Below, piece after piece: positions 25,050-35,270 of a stretch of 64,000 nt of DNA. Below the pieces are notes generated by a model. It was not told the origin of the DNA. It saw nothing but the letters and a program-made list of their open reading frames with translations, and made no database searches. The stretch lies in assembly GCF_001039355.2 (NCBI RefSeq), contig NW_019774848.1, positions 1 to 64,000 of the forward strand. The letters run 5' to 3'. This DNA is from Lingula anatina. Lineage: Eukaryota; Brachiopoda; Lingulata; Lingulida; Lingulidae. Numbering within the stretch: the first letter of the stretch is position 1; every line of letters starts with the position of its first letter. The translations under genes were made by a program, and so were the position numbers.

Positions 25050-25290
25050 GTATATCGTACATGTGTGGTCACGTACTTCTAGCGCTAGCGTTGTTTGGAC
25101 TGTTTGTTGTATATTGTACACCCGTGGTCACATAACTCTAGGCCTAGCGTTGTTTGGACTGTTTGTTGTATATCATACATGTGTGGTCACGTACTTCTAG
25201 CCCTAGTGTTGTTTGAACTGTGAGCTGTATATTGTACACCAGGGGTCACATACTCCTAGTCCTAGCGTTGTTTGCACTGTGAGCTGTATA
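25050..25290. repeat. 59-bp tandem repeat with a dimeric (A-B-A-B) pattern
   Basis: TTGTTTGGACTGT-type cores begin at 25091, 25150, 25209 and 25268 (period 59). Copies 1 and 3 share CATGTGTGGTCACGTACTTC while 2 and 4 share TTGTACACC and GGTCACATA, so the true unit is a 118-bp dimer. It lies just beyond the last candidate exon of the snoRNA host gene. Confidence 0.8.
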
Positions 25291-25491
25291 TAATGTACCT
25301 GTAATCTTCAGGTCACAATGCACCCAGCCCTGGAGTTGAGAAGTAAATCAATCAATACCAGATACAGACAAATGGGAGTCAGATTAGGGTTCTATTACAT
25401 TTAAATGACCACTTTATACCATTAACATAGCATTTTCAGGTTTCATTTACATTAATGATCTTCTTTTTACATTTGCATAGTGACAAAACAT

Positions 25492-25556
25492 GATTCTCAG
25501 TGAGTGCCGCAATAATTTCATTGTAATCAAACGGTAATTCACCTCATCACTGAATC
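25492..25556 (-). ncRNA. Box C/D snoRNA, copy 1
   Basis: Read on minus: a GATTC stem start, box C GTGATGA (25550-25544), a D' guide with GAATTACCG before TTGA, a C'-like box (CAATGAA), a D guide, then box D CTGA (25500-25497) and GAATC closing the 5-bp terminal stem. Length is 65 nt. It is intronic, between host exons D and E. Relative to copy 2 it differs at a few positions; guides and boxes are kept. Confidence 0.75.
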
Positions 25557-25779
25557 TTGTTTTATATAATTAGAATTTCTATTACCACTTCAAAACACTT
25601 TACCTCCAATATAATGATCTATGACTTAGTCTTCCAATACACTAAACCTCTGCTCCTTCTAATGCTGAAAGACAGTTATTGAAATAATTATATAAATTTT
25701 CATTTTCAAATGCTGAAACAGTTACAGAAATAATTATATAAATTTTAATAAGTCTGGCAGGAATTCAAAATCAACAGAA

Positions 25780-25844
25780 GATTCTCAGTGAGTGCCGCAA
25801 TAATTTCATCGTTATCAAACGGTAATTCTCCTCATCACTGAATC
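25780..25844 (-). ncRNA. Box C/D snoRNA, copy 2
   Basis: 65 nt, the best of the three. A 7-bp terminal stem (AAGATTC / GAATCTT) encloses box C GTGATGA, D' guide AGAATTACCGT before TTGA, a C' box CGATGA, D guide TTGCGGCACTCA and box D CTGA. It lies in the intron between host exons C and D. The D' guide can pair with CGGUAAUUC of the 18S rRNA 530 loop; by the five-nucleotide rule it would methylate the U of GGUAA, the site equivalent to human Um627 that I recall as served by SNORD65. Confidence 0.8.
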
Positions 25845-26375
25845 TTATTGGGATAATTATTTACATAGAAACAATTTCTTCTGGAAATAATCACCTATAA
25901 CAGACACTTACCAAGGGACAACGTTAATCTAGGTCTTCTCTCTGAAGTCTGTTGTATACCTCAGAACTAGCCTGTTGATGATTAAAAGAAATTAACATAT
26001 GAAGTTAAAATCTAAATAAAATATAATTTGAACATTCCGAGATCAATCACAATTAGAGGATAATCTTGATTCTTGGTGAGAATGGGAGTGTGAGCAAGCA
26101 GGCATGATTTTCATACAAATCAAACAAACTCTCCAAACCACTTCATCCTATTAGGGATTTCCTGACTATATTTGGTCAATGCAAATATTTCCACAAATAA
26201 ATTTTATTTGAAAAATTAAAGCCCTTACCAAAGTCTCTTGTTCCCTTTCACTGGGGTTTCCACCTCTTGGGTAACTTGGGGTCCCACCACGTAGAATTAA
26301 AACTAAAAGAAAGATAATTCAAGTGAAGCAATTTAACTTTTATTCAAGTAATAAATACGTGAAGGATAAATAGCA

Positions 26376-26442
26376 GGATTCTCAGTAAGTGCCACAATAA
26401 TTTCATTGCAATCAAACGGTAATTCTCCTCATCACCAAATCC
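26376..26442 (-). ncRNA. Box C/D snoRNA, copy 3 (diverged)
   Basis: Same architecture: GGATT/AATCC stem, box C GTGATGA, D' guide AGAATTACCGT, C'-like CAATGA, box D CTGA. The D guide carries two changes (TTGTGGCACTTA against TTGCGGCACTCA) while the D' guide is unchanged. It is in the intron between host exons A and B. The D' function is probably retained; the D function is doubtful. Confidence 0.7.
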
Positions 26443-28436
26443 GGCTTTTCTGACCAACAAATTTTTCTTTTTTCTGTTCTCCTGGGCATTGCAGTTAATT
26501 ATCCCTTTGGGGCCTGTATTTAAAAAATTTCTTTTAAAAAGTCCCCCCCCCCCCTCCCCGTTTCTCTTTAAAGGTTACTTTCCACTTTTCCAAAATGAAA
26601 TATCCCCATGACACCAGAAGGTAAACGTAAACCACACGAACCATGGTAGTAACCTACAAATTCTTAATAACTGGAATTCCCAAAGGGACAATTCACAGCA
26701 TTTTAATAATTAGAACATTGCGTGCAACATACACTTCACAATCTTAAATTACTCAGACATGATTGACATACAAATACTGGTACTCTTGATTCTTGGAATC
26801 AATCCATACATTGGTAATCCTGGAAGACCAGCACCTACCTTACAGTTACTTGTATAGCCCACTAGTTGTGCATAGCAACTGGAAACACAGAGATTATCAA
26901 TTAACATATATATCAACATGAAATCTGCATCTGCTAACCTTATCATAGTGATTTTTTTTTCAAACATGTCAGAGAGTTCTAATGTTACACATTAGCTGCT
27001 CAATAATATTAGTGTTTATCACAAGATTTTACTTAAACTTAACATTTATCATGAACTCTGCAAAAAACAATAAGTAGTGCAATCACACAGATGAGAATCT
27101 TTCAAAAGATCCCATATGTTTAATATCACCATCATGATCAATCCCTTACAACCTGTAGTCCAAAGAAGCAGAATAATATGGTCTAAGATTTTGGCTGAAC
27201 ATATCACTATTTCTATATCACATCTTTGACATATGCAACTTTACATCACAAATAACATCAGCCAATATCAATTACGAGTATGACAGCTTGGTTCAACAAC
27301 ATACTGCATCATAGATACTGTAAATATTCTTACAGCTGTCAATACGTACAAATCATCACTATCAGGTCCTCTGCCATGTTGAACTACATGCATGTTACTT
27401 AACACATAAAACCATGATATATGTATACAGAAGAATACCATATTATTTTTTTTATTTTCTTTTGAGACTACGGATAGCAAAGGTCGTTTGTCCTCTTGGT
27501 AGAGAAGTCAACAGCGCCCCCTATCAACTTGCCATAGTTCTTCCAGTATGGACTTCATCTGAATATTTGGTTGAAGTTACCGAGCTGCAATAAATTATCG
27601 AGCTACAATAAAAACACAAATTAGCTTCTAAATTTCTTTCACAAGATACTTTTTTAGGCTCAAAATCAGGAGATAAAGAACCCTATGTTACTAAGGGCCT
27701 TTACCAATCCACCCATTTTCTTTTCACAATCATTTTCAAATATGCTCCAAACAGACTCCAGGAGGTTCAAGAATTTATTTATTTTTAGGTTTCATAACAA
27801 CCACTTTAGTTATTCTTTGCTTGAAAACACATAGCAATATCTTCCATTAAGAAAGATTTATTGCACAAGAATCAAACTATGCCAGCTTCCACTTGAGACG
27901 GACAGCCCCCATCAAGTCACTCTTCAATTTGACAGATGAAAACAAGCCGTGGCTTTTATATTATACATTTTCTTGTCATTCTGACCTATATATCACAGAT
28001 TTTCTTTTTTCAAATGTTCAACGCCAGCATCTCATACAAATATGCATTTTAATTCTAAAAATATGTATGACGCTTATGAAGTAATGTACAACTATAATAA
28101 AAACTCGTGCATCATGTTTTTAAAAAGCTGAAATATTAATGGTTTTGTACATGCAAATATTTCTTACTTTAACTGTACACCAATTTCAAAGTTATTATAC
28201 ATTATAACTCATGTCACCAATCTTCCAAACGAAAAAAAATTGGAAACTGTCAATTTAAAAAGAAATTCGTCTATTCATTCTAAAATTCCTCTTTAAAAGA
28301 ACTTATATGCAACTGAACTACATCATAAAGTCAGTTGTCAAAAAGCATTTTTAAAATCAAATACGCAAAACAATAAGTACATAATTTCTTAATTTCTAAT
28401 TCATCACCGTAATCATTATTAGTAATTCATTTATCC

Positions 28437-28530
28437 ATTTATTTTATTTTATTTTATTTTATTTATTTATTTATTTATTTATTTATTGATTGATTGATTG
28501 CTTGATTTATTTATTTTATTTCATTTTTTT
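28437..28530. repeat. (TTTA)n/(TTGA)n low-complexity tract
   Basis: Tandem ATTTT, ATTT and GATT tetramer/pentamer runs. Confidence 0.85.
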
Positions 28531-31508
28531 TTGTTTTGTTTTTGGTAAAGCAGAGCAGATAGATTTATTGAATTTACTTTTTGTGCAAGTCATGATTCAG
28601 CCCTTTCTTAAAAGTACATTAAACATATTGGTTATGAAACATACACGCTAGTCCTAACAAGTTATCATGTTACTCTTGCCATGCTGGACTCCAGCTGTTT
28701 GGACCAATCAAAAATGTCACGGTTTCTCTGGTCTACCTACCTGTATGGGCTGTACAGTTACCTGGTGACGTACCTGGTAGAGAGTGGAGGAGAACCATGC
28801 CAGGTAGGACAGCACCCTCTCCTTGCTAACAGCACCATGAACATGTTATGTCCAACCCTCATTTTATTCTAGTCTTTTGATTATCAAGTTTCTGGTATAC
28901 TTAGTATGTTCACTGTAAAAATGATATAACACATTTCCTTTTCTCTCTCTCTCTTTTTTTTTTAAATAAAGGTGACAGTGCAGGCTCTATACTGACATTT
29001 GTAAAACTTGCATACAATATTTACTGATTACAAATGGTTTTATGGGAAACAGCCAAACTACGAGCAATAAGTTGAAACTGACAGCTGTCATCGAACCTCA
29101 GGAAGACTTTCCTAAAGCCCGTCATCTTTGCTAACTTCGTAGTAATTTGCTCCCCAATCCATAAAAGTTGTTGAGATCAAAAGGAATAGCATGCCACGTG
29201 AAGGAAATTACTTTTCATGGGCATGGTACAAGTGCCAATTTTAGTCATTATTGAGATACCTTCCTGAAAAAAAAAATTGTATGAAAGACAGTCTTACAAT
29301 GGAGTATCATTTGCCTGTACTCCCAAAGATAAAGCTCATGGTAGAATTGTTGAATTTGAAAAAAGAAATATCCAACAGTTATAATAAGATACATTTCATT
29401 TAGTCTTGTATTGTGATGTGCTGACATCTGGTGTAGAATTCTAATTACTTTGACAGTCTAGAATATATTTCAAGCGCTTTCAGAAGAAGCAGCTGTACAA
29501 GTGTCAATTAAGAAGTTCATGCCTGATTCTTGGTACAAAAAGTCCTCATCACTATGATATATGAAGACTTCATGGTTCCATTTGTCACTCATCCACCTCT
29601 AGAAACAGTAAGAACTATAAAATACACCATACAAGGACAGAATCCAGTCTCACCCTCCCCACACCACCACTTTCAACTGTCTCATGTTTGAACAGTAAAT
29701 ACATTATTCATTTACTTAAAACATTCTTTTATTTTAAAACTCATTAGTCTATATATTACCAACACTTTTTTAAATTATTTTTTATATGTATTTTAGTCAA
29801 CTAGAATTCACAACTACAACTTGTCCATTTTTGTCACAAAATTCCCATCATTTCAAACAGGTATCATTCATATTTCAGAGGTGTATAAATAGGGGCAACA
29901 ACATCAACTAGGACAACTCCTACATGACACTGTGTCAGAATGGCATGCATTAAGTTTCAAATATTGAATTCTACAGATATATTATGTTATCAATGTAAAG
30001 CCTATCAATATGAATACCTTTCCTTCTTGATTGCTGTAAGCTCAGGGTGCCCAGGCACTCCTATCCATGTTCTCTTTCTTCATCTGTTCCCTAGCACTGA
30101 GAACAAGCCAGACCAAGGAAACCTGTCCTGAAAATGGCCTTGCTTAGACCAACTCTTCTGCAAAGCTCTGAGAAAAATATACACATCCAGACATTGTCAA
30201 TGCAACATAAAACATGAAAAGTTGTATCAACATCCTTCTGCTGTTGGTAGTATTTTCACACAAAACTGTCCTGAAAAATAATAACTTATTCATTTTCAAA
30301 GACAATGAAAATTTTTTTCTTTGTTGAGATTTAAACAAGTTTTAGGACCACAAATTGGCAAAAATGTTCAAACATAATCCTCAGTCCCGTCATTGTGTAC
30401 TACGCTGCATATACGGAAAACTGTGGCAACTTCTCACATTATAAAGCAGCAAAAAAATGGATGTACTCTTTAAACACTCATTCTCAATTCTCTTTCTTCT
30501 ATATTGATTAGCCCCTAAAAAGCAGTAGTCCTAAAAGCAATCTCCCCAGAACTACTTAAAGAACATTTTATATACTTGGTGAAACATAAGCCACTCATAC
30601 ATCACAGGTAGTAGATCTGCTTTCTTCTCTTCCACCGACCATATTAATACCACTAAACCAATGCCATACTCATTGTCAACGTTAACAAGTCCATACTTAC
30701 AACACTGTCCACTGCAGTCTACTGGAGAACATCACCAGCATTTCCTGAAGCTATAAACTTCACACAGCTTTTTGATACATTTCAGGTTTTTAAGAAAAGT
30801 AATCTGTGCATATAATGTCTCCTTTTATTTTACATCAATTCTTTTCATATCATACTGGCTGTATCGTGCCAGCACACGTTGATCACTTAGAATTGCTTAC
30901 TAGTACTATTGTACAAGTTGGAACAAAAAGCCAATGGGACTTAACTTCTACTCTGCAGGTTGTTTCTTCTCTATGACATCAATATTCATCAAGCCCTCTA
31001 TTGTTGAAATCATGTTTCAATTTAGAATAAATTTGTTTAGAATAAATTTTTTTTTAAATGAAATCTATTAAAATTTCTCACACTCCTCAAAACCTTTTCA
31101 TTTCCTCTGATACGAGTACATTTTAAATTTTAAATAAAGAGGATCTTTAATGGCTGCGAACATGTGCCTGTCCAATACAAATACCTTGTATTTAATTTTT
31201 TTTTTTCATTACAAAAACTTTTTAAATTTAAATCATTCATCAAAAAGCTTCCCAGGGTTTTTGAAACTAAATGCTTTCTTCACAATGGCCCCCAAAACAA
31301 AAACAGACTGTAACTATGATGCATTTCTTGCAAAAGTGTTTTAAACAGACGTCCCAACCACATGATACTGTGTACAGAATAGAGCAAATAGATTTCTCAA
31401 AGATAAAGCACAGTCTCATTTTCTCATCTTAAAATTATGGATTGGCAGGAGTTTAAATAAAAATGGAGAAAATAAAGCTGAAACCAGCATCTCTTCCTTT
31501 TTTCAAGT

Positions 31509-31853
31509 AGTTAAAAGGATAGCAACTCTTCATATGAAATATATATTTTACAATAAATGCTCTGTACACACCTAATAGAAATATAATAAATTGTCTTAAA
31601 CCACTAAAACAGCAGTTATGACAATGATCCTGAAATCTGTTATTGCCATCTGACCACATGATCTTTATAGATGGCTCTCCTCTGTAATAAACTTATAAGA
31701 GATTATATAAAAATCCAAACTTTTTAGATAAAAACCATGGACTAACTTTAAATGTCAGAATAGATTCATTTACCATTGGTTAGTTTGGAAAAATTGTTGC
31801 TTACCCCAAGAAAATTAATTTTAGGCCAAAACTAACTGTTGTTATCCCTTAAA
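31509..31853 (-). mobile_element. MITE-like element, copy 2 (inverted relative to copy 1)
   Basis: Reading minus from 31853, the order of segments matches copy 1 from its left end: AAGGGATAACAAC, then TTTTGGC, TTTTC-TGGGGTAA, a CCAAT/ATTG-GTAAATGAATC segment, ATAATCTCTTA, TTATTACAGAG and so on. The far end GTTAAAAGGATAGCAACT corresponds to the other terminus of copy 1. Ends are more diverged than in copy 1. Confidence 0.65.
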
Positions 31854-31886
31854 ATATGCTTTTTTGAACTTTTTGGATTATAATTA

Positions 31887-31892
31887 TTTATT
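31887..31892 (-). terminator. Possible poly(A) signal of the DBHS gene
   Basis: AATAAA on the minus strand (TTTATT on plus), about 770 nt downstream of the stop codon. Other candidates exist in this AT-rich tract. Confidence 0.25.
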
Positions 31893-32661
31893 ATTTTTTT
31901 GTCTCCTAGGACATAAAAAGCATTTTTTTGGTACTTCTCCGTTGTTTTTTTATCCCCAATTCTTTAAGTTATCACATTAGTTTTCTATCATCATTCCATT
32001 ATATTAGTATTTGTTCAAAAATCCTGAGCTTTTCGCCACTCTAATTCAGAAGTTTACAGTTAAATCATGGAACATTACAGCTTTTCACAGCTTTAATTTC
32101 TCTGCAATCAAACCAACTTAGACAAGACATTCATTTTTGTCCGGTTCTCTCTCAAATTCATTTTATGCTCTTGATATGCCACTTTCACTTTGGAACGAAG
32201 ATTTCTTTTGCAGTTTTACATACAAAACATTTATTGTCTTTGCTAACGGACATTTTTAAACAAAGCATCTAAACATAAAATTTTCTAAACACTCAACAGA
32301 ACTGCATACAGGTTCTCTGTTCCTTCCTGCTCAGCTATGCTACTTTATACACATAAAAATAGTTTTGGTTTATCTATATACAGTATGGTTCAGCTTCTTA
32401 GACTTCAACATCATTAGAATTTCTATCCTGCTGATCTGATAATGTTCAACAATTCTACAACAAACATCAAACATGTTGACTTTGAAGGTTGGAATAAAAC
32501 ATGATCAATAAAACTGTCAACAGTGCCTCATACTGGAAATGTTGATAATAGGACATCTAGTTTTCAAGATATTTCTATGTCATACATTGGTTGTTTCATG
32601 ATCTCTTTGTCCTCATAAGAAATCCAGCTGCAAAGTCTGTGCTAACAGTCAACACAGTGAC

Positions 32662-35239
32662 TTAGAATCGGCGTGCTCTCTTGCCTTCAAAGGGTGGTCC
32701 ATCTGGTCGGTCTCTCCTGTCACGTTCCATCATACCACGCTCATTCCTCATGTTCCCCCCTTGGTTCCCCATCCCGCCACCCCCTCCCATCCCTCCAGGG
32801 CCACCCCCCATGTTACCCCCCATTCCCATGTTGCCCATCCCCATCATGTTGCCAGGCATGTTCCCCATGTTGCCTCCAGCACCTCCCAGGTTGCCCATCC
32901 CCCCGGGACCGCCCATCCCCCCAGGGCCACCCATGTTGCCCTGATTGCCCATCCCACCGAAATTGGGGCCCCCAGATGGAGGCTGATCAAAGCGCGACTG
33001 GCGTGACTAGAGGAGTAACAAGAACGTTCAGTTCAGTTCATAGCCATCCATTGTCATACCAGACATTTTTCATTATGTTTAGTTCATGTGTGTTATCGCG
33101 ATCCAGTTCATTTTAGATGATAAGCATGACATAGTTGAGGTTGTCAAATCATCAGTGCGCCAAGGGAAGAAGCATCACATGGGAAGAAAAAGAAAAAGTA
33201 CTGCATTAGTATCACCCAAGTCAGACTACATGTGCCTTCATACACACGTCATGTCCATTGTTCTCCTTGCTAGCTGCTGTTCATGGTCTAACCAGACCTG
33301 TTCATGGTCTTACCAGACCTGTTCATGGTCTAACCAGCCCTGTTCATGGTCTAACCAGACCTGTTCATGGCCTTACCAGCCCTGTTCATGGGCTAACCAG
33401 CCCTGTTCATGGCCTTACCAGCCCTGTTCAAGGTCTAACCAGCCCTGTTCATGGCCTTACCAGCCCTGTTCATGGGCCAACCAGCCCTGTTCATGGCCTT
33501 ACCAGCCCTGTTCAAGGTCTAACCAGCCCTGTTCTTGGTCTAACCAGACCTGTTCATGGGCTAACCAGCCCTGTTCATGGTCTAACCAGCCCTGTTCATG
33601 GCCTGTCCAGCCCTGTTCATGGGCTAACCAGCCCTGTTCATGGCCTTACCAGCCCTGTTCAAGGTCTAACCAGCCCTGTTCATGGCCTGTCCAGCCCTGT
33701 TCATGGCCTTACCAAACTTGTCCATGGTCAAAAAAAGGATCTACCACATCAACAAATATATGTTATCACCATCGCTGATAAAGACAACCAAGGTTATCAC
33801 TTATTATTATGCAAAAAAACTCATCAGTTCCCAAGGAAAAAATGCAGATACAATTAGAAATGATTTACTACTAAAACTTAATAATTCAGCAAATCTTAGC
33901 AGAGATATGCTATCATTTCCCAAATTTCAGCAAACTACATTTGTAGCTAAAAAAGATTTTTGAAGCACTTCACAACTCATACAAGTATATGCCTTCCAAT
34001 AAAGTTTACTTTTTAAATACCCCCACCCTTTCCCATTAATAAACCCTCTAAATCAGTCCATTACAAAATTCTCTTTAAGTACAGAAAATTTTGGGCAAAT
34101 GTACAAATAAATTACCCAGAAAAAACTCCAATCCAATGTCACGATGGCTCACCAGTCAAGTGATATGAGCATTGTGGTTTCATATAGTACAGACAGTAAA
34201 CCATTAGTAAAACAGCCATATTTCCAGTTGACTATAACACACACCTCTGTCATAAGTATACAGTAACTGAGCCAAATCCAAGTGAGTTACTCAACTGGTA
34301 AAATATGCCACAAAAACATGTCTACAAACTCTTCATTCAAATCATCCTGTCAACGTTCCTTGGTAAAAATCACCTAGCCACAAAAGAATTCAAAGTTAAT
34401 CTGTAGTTAATATGACATAACACGTTCAGTTCTGAGTATCTAATATTTGGAGTATTCAAAGTGTCAATATCAATGTGAACAAGAGTGGTGTACATCAAAC
34501 CTCTTACCATCCTCTCGTTGGGAACAACTTTGCTCCAGCTAAACATCCAGGGCCCAGTTTTATAAAGGACGTTTAGCACTAACCAGTGTTTAACTCTAAC
34601 CAGTGGATAAATTCTCCTAAACCCCGTTAACTAAATGACGGATGAAATTGTGTTTCATAAACAGTGTTTAAACAGTCTGTTAGTTAACTGACCTTTAAAT
34701 AATTATTTTATCCAGTTAAACATTGGCCAGTTAACTTATTTCATATACAGTGTTCAGTCAGAACACTGTATATGAAACACATTTTAACCGTCTTTTAGTT
34801 AATGGGTGTTAGGAGAATTTATCCACTGGTTAGGCTTATCCACTGGTTAGTGATAAACATCCTTTATAAAACTGGGCCCAGTATGTCTCTACAGAAGTAC
34901 ATTCTGGGGGAGATACCACACAAAAATGTTCATATTTTGGGTCTTAAAGCTATATCACTGTAATTTTAAACCCGCCTCACCCCAAAAAATAATAAAATAC
35001 AATGTTATTATATACCCTTTAAGACACCTTTTTTTCTAAATACTAGTTTACCAAAGCTAATCTAAGCGGTAAAAGCTTTCCTAGGGAACATATAACCAAT
35101 TGTTTTCAATTTTAGGAGCCAAAACTGGTATGTAAAGATACTGCAACTCTTGTGATGACCACTGACAGAGGTTACTTAAGGGGTAGCTTATTTTCAAAGT
35201 GGCAAAGATCAAGTTGACCCCTCCCCCCCAAAAAAAAAA

Positions 35240-35270
<31 letters not shown>

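Larger units (their letters stand above)
25299..26878 (-). ncRNA. Non-coding snoRNA host gene (SNHG-like)
   Basis: Five short minus-strand exons, each with AG acceptor and GT donor: A 26878-26839 (TTTCCAG / AAG|GTAGGTG), B 26302-26229 (TTTTAG / TTG|GTAAGG), C 25971-25912 (CAACAG / TTG|GTAAGTG), D 25664-25604 (TTTCAG / GAG|GTAAAG) and E 25329 to at least 25299 (CTCCAG / weak donor GTACAT, or terminal). Spliced reading meets stops in every frame, so it is not coding. A box C/D snoRNA sits in introns A-B, C-D and D-E. Alternating exons with one snoRNA per intron is the known design of GAS5- and UHG-type host genes. The upstream end is unresolved: exons beyond 26878, or a promoter near a pyrimidine-rich site at about 27.51 kb, are possible. 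It could also be a downstream extension of the DBHS transcript, which has the same orientation. Confidence 0.6.
26879..32661. other. Gap between the snoRNA host and the DBHS gene
   Basis: AT-rich, no protein-coding exon recognised. It holds (TTTA)n at 28437-28530 and MITE copy 2 at 31509-31853. The upper part must include the DBHS 3' UTR; a minus-strand AATAAA (plus TTTATT at 31887-31892) about 770 nt past the stop is one possible end. Most of 26.9-31.5 kb shows nothing I can name. Confidence 0.5.

Noticed and set aside
27250-27400. TGATGA/CTGA pairs suggesting another snoRNA
   Set aside because: Boxes are too far apart or imperfect and no closing stem forms.
28730-28805. Three closely spaced donor-like sites on minus (CAG|GTACGT, CAG|GTAACT, CAG|GTAGGT)
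   Set aside because: No acceptor or open frame around them defines an exon; they may be chance, given the TACCTGG-rich local sequence.
28681-28872. 63-residue hydrophobic ORF
   Set aside because: No homology, no splice context, and similar in quality to many random ORFs in the region.
29460-29555. Possible fourth box C/D snoRNA on minus (AGTGATGAGG ... TTCTGA)
   Set aside because: No terminal stem, no resemblance to the three copies and no host-exon signals around it.
33086-33857. Long plus-strand ORFs with SWSNQPC- or VHGLTSP-type repeats
   Set aside because: They are the 21-bp minisatellite read in its open frames, antisense to a DBHS intron, with no splice or start context.
34550-34879. 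tRNA or rRNA gene content
   Set aside because: The hairpins here and elsewhere lack tRNA A/B boxes; scanning for the GGTTCGAATC-type B box across the window found none convincing.
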